Source: Sphingopyxis jiangsuensis (GTDB taxonomy: Bacteria > Pseudomonadota > Alphaproteobacteria > Sphingomonadales > Sphingomonadaceae). From it: 64,000 bases of DNA. The stretch covers positions 1,135,524-1,199,523 of the forward strand of contig NZ_JAERPO010000002.1 in assembly GCF_016734905.1 (NCBI RefSeq). The letters are read 5' to 3'. Below are positions 50,749 to 59,403 of this stretch, piece by piece. Made by a program: the position numbers and the translations under genes. Position 1 is the first letter of the stretch. Each line of letters starts with the position of its first letter. The notes under the pieces are model-generated. The model searched no databases, was not told where the DNA came from, and saw only the letters and a program-made list of their open reading frames with translations.

Positions 50749-51087
50749 ATGGCAACCGAAAAGCTGTTTGGCATGCATGCGACCGCGCTCCAGCTGCGCA
50801 GCCAGCGCATGATGATGCTCGCGTCGAACATCGCCAATGCCGCAACGCCGGGTTACAAGGCGCGCGACCTCGATTTCGCCAAGGCGCTCGATCTGGCGCA
50901 GCAGGGCGGCTCGACCGAAGGCGCGATGCGCTATCGCGTCCCAGTCCAGCCTTCGCTCGACGGCAACACCGTCGAAATGGCGACCGAGCAGACCGCCTTT
51001 GCCGAAAACGCGCTCGCCTATCGGTCGAGCCTCGCCTTCCTCTCGGGCCGCGTCAACACTTTGACGCGCGCGATCAAGGGAGAGTGA
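50749..51087 (+). CDS. flgB: Flagellar proximal rod protein FlgB
   Basis: A protein of 112 residues. The rod-protein motif MLASNIANAATPGYKARDLD lies at about 23-42, and the C-terminus with VEMATEQTAFAENALAYRSS is typical of FlgB. It is the first gene of the flgB-flgL operon behind a sigma-54 promoter, three bases before flgC. Confidence 0.96.
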   Translation: MATEKLFGMHATALQLRSQRMMMLASNIANAATPGYKARDLDFAKALDLAQQGGSTEGAMRYRVPVQPSLDGNTVEMATEQTAFAENALAYRSSLAFLSGRVNTLTRAIKGE

Positions 51088-51089
51088 CG

Positions 51090-51494
51090 ATGAACGGCAA
51101 CTTCTCCGTCTTTGACATCAGCGGGCGCGCGATGTCGGCGCAGCTCGTCCGATTGAACACCACCGCGTCGAACCTCGCCAATGCGGGCACGGTGTCGGGC
51201 AGCGAGGGCGGTGCCTATCGCTCGCTGAAACCGGTGTTCCGCAGCGTGATGGATGCGCACGGCCGCGCGACGGTCCAGGTCGACCAGGTGACGACGTCGA
51301 AAATGGCGCCGTCGAAACGCCACGATCCGGCAAATCCGCTCGCCGACGCCGACGGCAATGTGTGGGAGGCCGCGGTCGATAGCGCCGCCGAGCTCGTCGA
51401 GATGGTCGAGACCGCCCGCCAGTATCAGAACAATGTCCAGGTCCTCGAAACCGCGAAGGGCTTGATCAACGAAACTCTCAGGATGGGACAATAA
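51090..51494 (+). CDS. flgC: Flagellar proximal rod protein FlgC
   Basis: A protein of 134 residues. The N-terminal FDISGRAMSAQLVRLNTTAS and NLANAGTVSG form the rod motif; the C-terminal ELVEMVETARQYQNNVQVLE and TAKGLINETLRMGQ is the standard rod/hook end. Length equals that of typical FlgC. Confidence 0.96.
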   Translation: MNGNFSVFDISGRAMSAQLVRLNTTASNLANAGTVSGSEGGAYRSLKPVFRSVMDAHGRATVQVDQVTTSKMAPSKRHDPANPLADADGNVWEAAVDSAAELVEMVETARQYQNNVQVLETAKGLINETLRMGQ

Positions 51495-51495
51495 T

Positions 51496-51807
51496 ATGAG
51501 CGTGAGCGCCATTTCCGGGCAAAGCCCGACCACGACCACCACGACCACCAAGCCGCAGATGCTGGGCCAGAGCGATTTTCTGCGCCTGATGACGGCGCAG
51601 CTTTCGCAGCAGGACCCGTTCAACCCGGTCGATAACCAGGAGATGGTTGCGCAGATGGCGCAATTTTCGAGCCTTGCCGGGATCAGCGAGACCAACGTCA
51701 CACTCCAGCAGATTTCGGAGCAGCTTGCTGCCCAGACCGAGCTTCTCAAGGAATTAAAGGCCGCGAACCCGCAGCCGGCACCCCAGACCAACCCGCAGGA
51801 AGGATAA
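51496..51807 (+). CDS. flgD: Short hook-capping protein FlgD (N-terminal domain only)
   Basis: A protein of 103 residues. After a Thr-rich segment (PTTTTTTTKP) comes the FlgD N-terminal domain: MLGQSDFLRLMTAQLSQQDP, FNPVDNQEMVAQMAQFSSLA. The C-terminal tudor/fibronectin-like part of enterobacterial FlgD (about 220 residues in all) is absent, and the gene ends in a Pro/Gln tail four bases before flgE. It is intact rather than broken, so it is a minimal cap protein. Confidence 0.9.
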   Translation: MSVSAISGQSPTTTTTTTKPQMLGQSDFLRLMTAQLSQQDPFNPVDNQEMVAQMAQFSSLAGISETNVTLQQISEQLAAQTELLKELKAANPQPAPQTNPQEG

Positions 51808-51811
51808 ATCC

Positions 51812-52639
51812 ATGTCATTCTATACGTCGCTTTCGGGCCTCAAGGCCGCCCAGACCGACATGTCGGTCATCTCGAACAATATTTCGAACGCCGGGTCGAT
51901 CGGCTTCAAGCGCAGCAAGGCGCAGTTCGGCGACATTTTCGCATCGTCGCCGACCCAGTCGACCAAGATGATCGCCGGCCAGGGCACGCGCCTCAACGGC
52001 ATCACCCAGCAGTTCACGCAGGGTTCGTATGAATCGAGCGAGAAAACGCTCGACATGGCGATCGTCGGCGAAGGCATGTTCGTCGTTCGCGGCGAGCCGC
52101 CGCGCGAGCAGGTCGCCTATACGCGCAACGGATCTTTCACAAAGCGTCCGGACAACCAGGTCGTCGATTCGACCGGCGCCAAGCTGCAGCTGCTTCCGGT
52201 CGATGCCAACGGCAATGTCACCGACAACACGCTTGCCGGCGCTTTCGATTTCGTCATTCCCGCGGCGTCGCCGAGCGATCCGACGGCCGAACTCGTCAAT
52301 GTCTCGATCGGTCTCGATGGCCTTGTCACCGCGACGTTCACCGACGGCAGCGATACGATTCTGGGCAAGATCGCGATGGCGACCTTTCCCGCAATGGAAG
52401 GTTTGCGCCCCGTTGGCGACGCGCATTGGCAGTCGACGGGCGAAAGCGGCCCGCCGACCATCGATGCCGCTACCAACGGACCGATGGGCGCCATCCGCTC
52501 GGGCGCGCTCGAACGCTCGAACGTCGATATCACCGAGGAACTGGTGATGCTGATCGGTGCGCAGCGCAACTTCCAGGCCAACGCCAAGGCGATCGAAGGC
52601 GCGTCGCAAATCTCGCAAACCATCATCAACATGCGTTGA
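51812..52639 (+). CDS. flgE: Flagellar hook protein FlgE
   Basis: A protein of 275 residues. It begins with MSFYTSLSGLKAAQTDMSVI and SNNISNAGSIGFKRSKAQFG, and has EKTLDMAIVGEGMFVVRGEP and the C-terminal ALERSNVDITEELVMLIGAQ, then NFQANAKAIEGASQ. It is shorter than the ~400-residue enterobacterial hook protein, so the outer D2 domain is probably reduced. Confidence 0.93.
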   Translation: MSFYTSLSGLKAAQTDMSVISNNISNAGSIGFKRSKAQFGDIFASSPTQSTKMIAGQGTRLNGITQQFTQGSYESSEKTLDMAIVGEGMFVVRGEPPREQVAYTRNGSFTKRPDNQVVDSTGAKLQLLPVDANGNVTDNTLAGAFDFVIPAASPSDPTAELVNVSIGLDGLVTATFTDGSDTILGKIAMATFPAMEGLRPVGDAHWQSTGESGPPTIDAATNGPMGAIRSGALERSNVDITEELVMLIGAQRNFQANAKAIEGASQISQTIINMR

Positions 52640-52674
52640 TGCCACGCGACTGACCGATTGCCGGGAGATCCAGC

Positions 52675-53418
52675 ATGGACCGTCTCATCTATACCAGCCT
52701 TACCGCGATGCGGGGCAGCATGGCCCGGCAGACGGCAATCGCCAACAATCTGGCGAATGCGCAGACGCCCGGCTTTCGCGCCGACATGGCGGAGGCGCAG
52801 ACGCTGTGGCTCGACGGCGGCGGTCACGGAACGCGCGCGATGGCATCCGAAGAGGTGATCGGCGCCGACATGCGCGCCGGAACGGTCACGGCGACGGGGC
52901 GCGACCTCGACGTTGCGATGGCGGGCGATGCAATGCTCGTCGTGCAGGCCGTGAATGGCGAGGAAGCCTATACGCGGCGCGGCGACCTGCAGCTCTCGTC
53001 GAGCGGACTCCTCACGACCGGCGACGGCCGCCCCGTTCAGGGCGGACAGGGGCCGGTCACGATCCCGCCGGCCGACCGGATCAGCATCGATGCCGAGGGC
53101 CGCGTGTGGGTCGTCCCCGCCGGCGGCGATCCCGAAAATCCGCAGGAGGTCGACCGGCTGCGGCTGGCAACCCCCGCCGGGTCGGACATCGTCAAGGGAC
53201 TCGACGGCCTGTTCCGCGTGAAGGGCGGCGGCATTCTGCCCGACGACCCCGAGGCGCGGTTGATAACACGCTCGATCGAGGGATCGAATGTGTCGGCCAC
53301 CACCGCGCTCGTCGAGATGATCGAGGCGAGCCGGAGCTGGGATACCCAGCTCAAGATGATCGGCGACGCGCGCGACATGGACAGCGCGACCGCCAATTTG
53401 ATGCAGCTGCCCCGATAA
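52675..53418 (+). CDS. flgF: Flagellar rod protein FlgF
   Basis: A protein of 247 residues. The N-terminus MDRLIYTSLTAMRGSMARQT, AIANNLANAQTPGFRADMAE is the FlgF form of the rod motif, and GRDLDVAMAGDAMLVVQAVN and the C-terminal RSIEGSNVSATTALVEMIEA follow. It is the proximal-distal rod junction protein. Confidence 0.94.
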   Translation: MDRLIYTSLTAMRGSMARQTAIANNLANAQTPGFRADMAEAQTLWLDGGGHGTRAMASEEVIGADMRAGTVTATGRDLDVAMAGDAMLVVQAVNGEEAYTRRGDLQLSSSGLLTTGDGRPVQGGQGPVTIPPADRISIDAEGRVWVVPAGGDPENPQEVDRLRLATPAGSDIVKGLDGLFRVKGGGILPDDPEARLITRSIEGSNVSATTALVEMIEASRSWDTQLKMIGDARDMDSATANLMQLPR

Positions 53419-53430
53419 GGAGAATATGAG

Positions 53431-54219
53431 ATGAGCTTCGGTGCCTTGCACGTCGCACGAACCGGTCTGGATGCCCAGGGCTTCCGGATGCAGGTGATCG
53501 CGAACAACCTCGCCAACGTCAACACGACGGGCTTCAAGCGCGACCGCGCCAGCTTCGAGACGTTGAGCTACCAGATGATGACCGCGCCCGGCGCGCCGTC
53601 GGCCGCCGACAATCGATACGCCACCGGGCTCAACCTCGGCACCGGCGTCGCGCTGTCGGGGACCGCGCGCATCGATACGCAGGGCAATTTCTCGACGACG
53701 GGCAACGGCCTCGACGTCGCGATCGACGGTCCCGGCTATTTTCAGGTCGAAATGCCCGACGGGCGCATCGGCTATACCCGCGCGGGCAATTTCGGTCGCG
53801 CGCCCGACGGCACGATCGTGACGTCGGACGGCAAGCCGGTCCAGCCGCAGATCCAGGTTCCCGAGGATGCCACCGGCGTCACGATCGGCGCGGACGGAAC
53901 CGTTTCGGCGAGCGTTCCGGGGCAGGCCGATGTCGTCGAGCTCGGGCGGCTCGAACTGGCGCGCTTCGCCAACCCCGCGGGGCTGCAGGCGGTCGGCAAC
54001 AATCTGCTTGTCGAAACCGCCGCCTCGGGTGCGCCGCAGGTCGGCGCCGCGGGCGAGGAAGGCCGCGGCTTTCTTCGCGGCGGAATGCTCGAAGGATCGA
54101 ACGTCAATGTCGTCGAGGAACTCGTCGACATGATCGAGACGCAGCGCGCTTACGAGGTCAATTCCAAGATGATCTCGGCCACCGACGAGATGATGAAAAA
54201 TGCTGCACAGACCATGTAA
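53431..54219 (+). CDS. flgG: Flagellar distal rod protein FlgG
   Basis: A protein of 262 residues. It starts MSFGALHVARTGLDAQGFRM, QVIANNLANVNTTGFKRDRA, and the C-terminus has MLEGSNVNVVEELVDMIETQ and RAYEVNSKMISATDEMMKNA, diagnostic of FlgG. The last 20 bases overlap flgH. Confidence 0.97.
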   Translation: MSFGALHVARTGLDAQGFRMQVIANNLANVNTTGFKRDRASFETLSYQMMTAPGAPSAADNRYATGLNLGTGVALSGTARIDTQGNFSTTGNGLDVAIDGPGYFQVEMPDGRIGYTRAGNFGRAPDGTIVTSDGKPVQPQIQVPEDATGVTIGADGTVSASVPGQADVVELGRLELARFANPAGLQAVGNNLLVETAASGAPQVGAAGEEGRGFLRGGMLEGSNVNVVEELVDMIETQRAYEVNSKMISATDEMMKNAAQTM

Positions 54220-54859
54220 CCTGCTGCTGCTCGCCCTTGCGTGCGCGCCGCTTTCGGCGCTCGCGAAGGACAAGCTGCCGCCCGACGCCTTTGCGGTCTC
54301 GCTGCCGGCTCCGCCGCCGGCGCCGCCCGCCAATGGCTCGATATTCCAGAGCGGCTATGTTCCGCTCACTTCGGGCGGGCGCGCGGGGCAGGTCGGCGAC
54401 ATCATCACGATCCAGCTTGTCGAGCGCACCACCGCGACCAAAAGCACGGCGGCGGGCACGCAGCGCGACGGCAGCGTCGGCCTGACGCCGCCGTCGACCG
54501 GGCCGCTGTCGCTGTTCGACCCGAGCGACATCGCGATGGGCGGTGGGCAAAAATTTGCCGGCAAGGGCAGCGCGTCGCAATCGAACGCCCTCTCGGGCGA
54601 GGTCAGCGTGACGATCGCCGAAGTCTATCCGAACGGCACGATGCTGGTGAAAGGCGAGAAGCTGCTGACGCTTAACCGCGGCGACGAGCGCGTCCAGATT
54701 TCGGGTATCGTTCGCGCGATCGATATCGGCCCCGACAATCGCGTCCTGTCGACGCGCGTCGCCAATGCCAACATTCGCTACACCGGCAAGGGCGAGATCG
54801 CCCGCGCGAGCAAGCAGGGCTGGCTGCAGCGCTTCTTCTCGATCATCAGTCCCTTCTGA
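54200..54859 (+). CDS. flgH: Flagellar L-ring protein FlgH
   Basis: A protein of 219 residues. The signal region LLLLALACAPLSALA contains one cysteine, but the lipobox is not canonical. The mature protein has RAGQVGDIITIQLVERTTAT and the conserved LSGEVSVTIAEVYPNGTMLV, KGEKLLTLNRGDERVQISGI. It forms the outer-membrane L ring around the rod. Confidence 0.94.
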   Translation: MLHRPCNLLLLALACAPLSALAKDKLPPDAFAVSLPAPPPAPPANGSIFQSGYVPLTSGGRAGQVGDIITIQLVERTTATKSTAAGTQRDGSVGLTPPSTGPLSLFDPSDIAMGGGQKFAGKGSASQSNALSGEVSVTIAEVYPNGTMLVKGEKLLTLNRGDERVQISGIVRAIDIGPDNRVLSTRVANANIRYTGKGEIARASKQGWLQRFFSIISPF

Positions 54860-54866
54860 CGAGGAT

Positions 54867-55982
54867 ATGACCGTGACCAAACGTCCCGCCCTCTTCGCAC
54901 TCCTGGCCTTGCTGCTCGCCAGCCTTGGCTTTGCCGCACCCGCATCCGCCGAGCGGATCAAGGATATGGGCCAGTTCCAGGGCCTGCGCGCGAACCAGCT
55001 TACCGGCTATGGCATCGTCGTCGGGCTTGCGGGCACGGGCGACGACAGCCTCGACTATTCGACGTTGGGGATGAAGGGTGCGGTGTCGCGCTTTGGCTTG
55101 ACCTTGCCGCCGGGAGTCAATCCCGCGCTCAAGAATGCCGCGGCGGTGATGATTACGGCAGAGCTTCCGCCTTTCGCCAAGCCGGGCCAGCGGCTCGACG
55201 TCACCGTGTCGGCGATCGGCAAGGCGAAAAGCCTGCGCGGCGGCACGCTCGTCCTTGCGCCGCTTTATGGCGCCGACGGCCAGATCTATGCGATGGTGCA
55301 GGGCAATCTCGTCATCGGCGGCCTCGGCGTCGGCGCTGCCGACGGATCGAAACTCACGGTCAACGTGCCATCGAGCGGGCGCATCGCCGGCGGTGCGACG
55401 GTCGAGCGCGCGGTCGACACCGGCTTTGCCACGAGCGACTGGCTGACCTTCAACCTTCACCAGTTCGACGCAACCAACGCCAAGCGCGTCACCGACGCGA
55501 TCAACGCCGCAATCCCGGGTAGCGCTTCGATGATCGACGGCGCGAGCATCGCCATTCGCACCGCCGGAAACGGCGACGAACGCATGCGGCTGATGTCGCA
55601 GATCGAGAATCTGACGGTAAACCGCGCCGAACCGCCTGCAAAAGTCATTGTCAATGCGCGCACCGGAACGGTTGTCATCAACGGCGCGGTCCGCGTCGGG
55701 ACCGCGGCGGTGACGCAGGGCAAGCTGACCGTCTCGATCAAGGAATCGCCGACGGTGGTGCAGCCAGCACCTTTCAGCCGCGGGCAGACCGCGATCGAGC
55801 CGTCGAGCGAGATCAGCGTCGAAGAGGAATATCGCCCGGTGATGATGGTGAATCCGACGGCATCGCTTTCCGAACTCGTCGATGCGATCAATCGCATGGG
55901 CGTTCCCCCCGGCGACCTTGTCGCCATCCTCGAGGCGCTGAGCCAGGCCGGCGCGCTCACAGCGGAACTGGTGATCATATGA
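54867..55982 (+). CDS. flgI: Flagellar P-ring protein FlgI
   Basis: A protein of 371 residues with a signal peptide (ALFALLALLLASLGFAAPASA). Conserved parts are ERIKDMGQFQGLRANQLTGY, GIVVGLAGTGDDSLDYSTLG and the C-terminal PPGDLVAILEALSQAGALTA. GAGG precedes ATG 54867. It forms the P ring in peptidoglycan and overlaps flgJ by ATGA. Confidence 0.96.
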   Translation: MTVTKRPALFALLALLLASLGFAAPASAERIKDMGQFQGLRANQLTGYGIVVGLAGTGDDSLDYSTLGMKGAVSRFGLTLPPGVNPALKNAAAVMITAELPPFAKPGQRLDVTVSAIGKAKSLRGGTLVLAPLYGADGQIYAMVQGNLVIGGLGVGAADGSKLTVNVPSSGRIAGGATVERAVDTGFATSDWLTFNLHQFDATNAKRVTDAINAAIPGSASMIDGASIAIRTAGNGDERMRLMSQIENLTVNRAEPPAKVIVNARTGTVVINGAVRVGTAAVTQGKLTVSIKESPTVVQPAPFSRGQTAIEPSSEISVEEEYRPVMMVNPTASLSELVDAINRMGVPPGDLVAILEALSQAGALTAELVII

Positions 55983-56284
55983 CGACGCCCATTTCCCCTA
56001 TCGGTTCGACCCCCGCTCCGGCTGCGGCCGGGGGCGGCGACGGCGGCCTTCGCAAGGCGGCCGAAGCCTTCGAGGCGGTGATTCTGCGCCAGTTGATGGC
56101 GTCGATGCGCCAGGCAAAACTCGGCGAGGATATTTTCGGATCGAGCGCGACCGACAATTTCCGCGAAATGGCCGACGCGAAAACCGCCGACAGCATCGCC
56201 GCGATGCGCCAGTTCGGCATCGCCGACATGGTCGAGCGCCAGTTTCGCAGCCAGCTCGGCGCAGGCGGGGGAGGCGTGCAGTGA
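55979..56284 (+). CDS. flgJ: Rod-binding protein FlgJ, without muramidase domain
   Basis: A protein of 101 residues. The Rod-binding domain AAEAFEAVILRQLMASMRQA and DNFREMADAKTADSIAAMRQ is present; the C-terminal glucosaminidase found in enterobacterial FlgJ is not. Short FlgJ forms of this kind are usual in alphaproteobacteria. The transglycosylase at 48287-49114 probably supplies wall cleavage. Confidence 0.93.
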   Translation: MTTPISPIGSTPAPAAAGGGDGGLRKAAEAFEAVILRQLMASMRQAKLGEDIFGSSATDNFREMADAKTADSIAAMRQFGIADMVERQFRSQLGAGGGGVQ

Positions 56285-57606
56285 CCGACCTGCTCGGCAT
56301 CGGCTATAGCGGCCTGCGCGCCTATTCGCGCGCGATGGCGACCGTCGGCGACAATATCGCCAACGCCCAGACGCCGGGCTACGCGCGGCGCCGGCTTGAC
56401 CTGATGGAGGCGGTCGGCGGTGGAAACTCGGTCTTTTATCGCGGCAGCGTGCGCCCCGGCGGCGTCGATATTCGCGGAATCGACCGGTCGGTCGACGCAT
56501 GGCTGATCGCCGATTCGCGCATTTCGTCGAGCGACGCGGAGCGCGCGTCGACGCGGCTCGGCTGGCTCGAAAAGGTCGAAGGCGCGCTCAGCAACGACAA
56601 TAACGGAATTTCGTCGGGGCTGACCAAGCTCTTTACGACCGCCGACCTGCTCACCGCCGACCCGTCGAATGCGACGCTGCGCGCGCAATTCCTCGATTCG
56701 GTCGACGATGTCGCGTCGGGGTTCCGTTCGGCCTCGGGCCAGCTTTCCGGCATGGCGGACGGGATTTCCGGGGCGGCAACGACCGAGGTCGACCGCTTCA
56801 ACACCAATTTGGACGCGCTCGAACAGATCAATATCGGGCTTCGCAAGGCGCGGCCGGGCTCGACGAACGAGGCGAGCCTGCTCGACGAGCGCGACCGGTT
56901 GATCGATCAATTGTCGGCACAGGCCGGTGTCACCGCGACCTTCGACGACCGCGGCGCGGCGACTTTGCGGGTTACCGGCTCGGGCGAACTGCTCGTCGGC
57001 GGCGGGACCGTCACCCCGATTGCGGTGACGACGGCGGCGGACGGACGGCTCGGCTTCAGCATCGGCGGCGCGCCGCTCGCGATGACCACCGGATCGCTTG
57101 CCGGTCTGTCGGAGGCCGCGAACCATGTCGCCGACCAGCGCGCGGCGCTCGACACCTTCGCGAATGATTTTGCCGCGCAGCTCAATGCCGCGCATCAGGC
57201 CGGAACCGACGCGAACGGCAATCCGGGCGCGCCGCTGTTCACCGGAACGGGCGCGGCCGGCCTCACCGCCGCACCGCTGACGACCGGCCAGGTCGCCGCG
57301 GCGAATGCGTCGGGCAGCAACGGCAATATGCTGGCGATCGGCGCGATGCGCGGCGCGGGCGATCCCGAAGCGCGCTGGTCGGGCCATCTTGCTTCGCAGG
57401 CACAGGCCACTGCCTCGGCGCGCGCGCAGGATGCGGCGGCGGCGACGCGTGCCGACGCCGCGGCCGCGGCGCGCGATTCCGTCAGCGAGGTCGACCTCGA
57501 CCGCGAGGCGGCCGACCTGCTGCGCTTTCAGCAGGCCTATTCGGCGGCCGCGCGGACCATTCAGGTCGCGCGCGAAACGATGCAGACGCTGCTCAGCTCG
57601 ATCTAA
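56281..57606 (+). CDS. flgK: Hook-filament junction protein FlgK
   Basis: A protein of 441 residues starting at GTG 56281, which overlaps the flgJ stop. The N-terminal SGLRAYSRAMATVGDNIANA, QTPGYARRRLDLMEAVGGGN and the C-terminal DREAADLLRFQQAYSAAART are FlgK signatures. The middle has the usual SLLDERDRLIDQLSAQAGVT. Confidence 0.95.
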   Translation: MTDLLGIGYSGLRAYSRAMATVGDNIANAQTPGYARRRLDLMEAVGGGNSVFYRGSVRPGGVDIRGIDRSVDAWLIADSRISSSDAERASTRLGWLEKVEGALSNDNNGISSGLTKLFTTADLLTADPSNATLRAQFLDSVDDVASGFRSASGQLSGMADGISGAATTEVDRFNTNLDALEQINIGLRKARPGSTNEASLLDERDRLIDQLSAQAGVTATFDDRGAATLRVTGSGELLVGGGTVTPIAVTTAADGRLGFSIGGAPLAMTTGSLAGLSEAANHVADQRAALDTFANDFAAQLNAAHQAGTDANGNPGAPLFTGTGAAGLTAAPLTTGQVAAANASGSNGNMLAIGAMRGAGDPEARWSGHLASQAQATASARAQDAAAATRADAAAAARDSVSEVDLDREAADLLRFQQAYSAAARTIQVARETMQTLLSSI

Positions 57607-57618
57607 AGGGGTCTCAGG

Positions 57619-58449
57619 ATGATTAACGCCGTTGGCAATCGCATGACGCGCGAAATCGCGCGCCACCAAAAGCTCGCCGAGCAGATCGAACGCACGCAGG
57701 TCCAGATTTCGAGCGGCAAGCGCCTGCAGCGCATGTCCGACGATCCGGTGGCCGCTCGGCGTATCGCGACGATCGGCAAGGCGCAGGCCAGCCTGGAAAG
57801 CTGGAACGCCAATATCACCTCGGCGCAGGCGCTGGTGTCGCAGGCCGACAATGTCCTCGTGTCGGCGTCGGACCTGCTGATCCGGGCCAAGGAGCTTGCG
57901 CTCGCCGCGTCGAGCGATTCGACCAATCCCGCCGACCGCGCCGTCATGGCGGCCGAACTTGTCGCGATTGCCGATGAACTCGATGCCCTTGCAGCGACGC
58001 GGGATTCGAACGGCGACCCGCTCTTTTCGACGGGCGCCGCGCGCGTCATGCGCTTCGATTCGGACGTCAGCTTTGCCCCCGTCCCTTCGGCCGCCGACAC
58101 TTTCGTCGTCGGCGGCAACAGCATCGCAACCTGGGTGCGCGATGCCGCGACCGCGGTCGCCGCGGGCGACAAGCCCGGAATGGGCGCATCGCTCGACGCG
58201 CTGGCGACCGCCATCGGTCATGTCGCCGACCGCAACGCCGCCATCGGTCTTTCGGGCGGGCGGCTCGATCGCCTCGGCGACGCGCTCAAGAGCCGCGACA
58301 TTACGCTGACCGAAGAACGCTCGGACAGTGAAAGCACCGACCTGTCGCTCGCGATCGCGCTGCTGAGCGCGCAGGATCTCACGCTTGGAGCCGCGCAGGC
58401 GGCCTTTGCCAAGATCAACCGGCAGACCTTGTTCGATATTTTGAACTGA
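57619..58449 (+). CDS. flgL: Hook-filament junction protein FlgL
   Basis: A protein of 276 residues. Flagellin-like N-terminus (IERTQVQISSGKRLQRMSDD, PVAARRIATIGKAQASLESW) and C-terminus (TEERSDSESTDLSLAIALLS, then AAQAAFAKINRQTLFDIL). It lies 12 bases after flgK and ends the flgB-flgL run. Confidence 0.95.
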   Translation: MINAVGNRMTREIARHQKLAEQIERTQVQISSGKRLQRMSDDPVAARRIATIGKAQASLESWNANITSAQALVSQADNVLVSASDLLIRAKELALAASSDSTNPADRAVMAAELVAIADELDALAATRDSNGDPLFSTGAARVMRFDSDVSFAPVPSAADTFVVGGNSIATWVRDAATAVAAGDKPGMGASLDALATAIGHVADRNAAIGLSGGRLDRLGDALKSRDITLTEERSDSESTDLSLAIALLSAQDLTLGAAQAAFAKINRQTLFDILN

Positions 58450-58455
58450 CCGCCC

Positions 58456-58482
58456 TCAATCTGCGGCGCCCGCTGCCGTTAA
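58456..58482 (+). promoter_or_regulatory. Sigma-28-like promoter of motAB
   Basis: TCAA-N15-GCCGTTAA, 58 bases before motA. The -10 element is one base off the enterobacterial GCCGATAA and identical to that before fliD. Confidence 0.7.
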
Positions 58483-58539
58483 TCACCATAACGTCCCTTT
58501 TTGCCGGACCCGCGACGGTCCGGATGGAGTTTGTGCTGC

Positions 58540-59403
58540 ATGTTTCCCGCTATCGGCATTTTCGTACTGATCCTGCTGGTATTCGGAGGATTCGCGCTTG
58601 CAGGGGGCAATCTGGCGCCGGTGATGGCCGCGCTTCCGCACGAAATGCTCATTATCGGCGGCGCAGCACTCGGATCGCTCATCATCGGCAATTCGGGCCG
58701 GGATCTAAAGGCGCTCGCCGGCGGCATGGGCAAGGTGTTCAAGGGTGCGACCTATCAGAAGGCCGACTATCTCGATTGCATCCTGCTCGTCTCGACATTG
58801 ATGAAGATGATGCGGACCGAGGGTCCGGTCGCGGTCGAGCCGCATATCGAGGATCCGGGAAACTCGCCGATCTTTCAGCAATATCCCAAGCTGCTCAAGG
58901 ACGACACGCTCATCCATTTGATCTGCGATACGTTGCGCCTTGTCGTCGTGTCGTCGGGGACGCTCGACCCGCACGCGGTCGAAGAGGTGATGGACAATGC
59001 GGTCAAGAGCCACCACCACCACGCGATCAAACCGGCTGACGGCTTGCAGAGCCTGGCGGACGCACTGCCCGCGCTCGGGATCGTCGCGGCGGTGCTCGGC
59101 GTCGTCAAGACGATGGGCTCGATCGACAAGCCGCCCGAGGTGCTCGGCGGGATGATCGGTTCGGCGCTCGTCGGGACGTTCCTTGGCGTGTTGCTCGCTT
59201 ATGGGTTCGTGGGTCCGTTCGCGACGCGCGCACGGACGGTGATCGAAAGCGACGCCGCCATCTATCATACGGTGAAACAGCTCATCATCGCGTCGCTGCA
59301 CGGGCATCCGCAGCCGCTGGTCATCGAGGCCGCGCGCTCGGGCGTCGATCACGCCAACCAGCCGAGCTTCGCCGAAGTGTTCGACGGGATGCGGGGCCGC
59401 TGA
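58540..59403 (+). CDS. motA: Flagellar stator protein MotA
   Basis: A protein of 287 residues starting at ATG 58540. Four membrane helices are expected: about 1-20, 28-50, 160-185 and 195-215. The stator loop contains DALPALGIVAAVLGVVKTMG, and the cytoplasmic loop has EEVMDNAVKSHHHHAIKPAD. The residues RGPV- and PG-type typical of H+-driven MotA are seen in the second half (PALGIVAAVLG). It is TGATG-coupled to motB. Confidence 0.94.
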   Translation: MFPAIGIFVLILLVFGGFALAGGNLAPVMAALPHEMLIIGGAALGSLIIGNSGRDLKALAGGMGKVFKGATYQKADYLDCILLVSTLMKMMRTEGPVAVEPHIEDPGNSPIFQQYPKLLKDDTLIHLICDTLRLVVVSSGTLDPHAVEEVMDNAVKSHHHHAIKPADGLQSLADALPALGIVAAVLGVVKTMGSIDKPPEVLGGMIGSALVGTFLGVLLAYGFVGPFATRARTVIESDAAIYHTVKQLIIASLHGHPQPLVIEAARSGVDHANQPSFAEVFDGMRGR

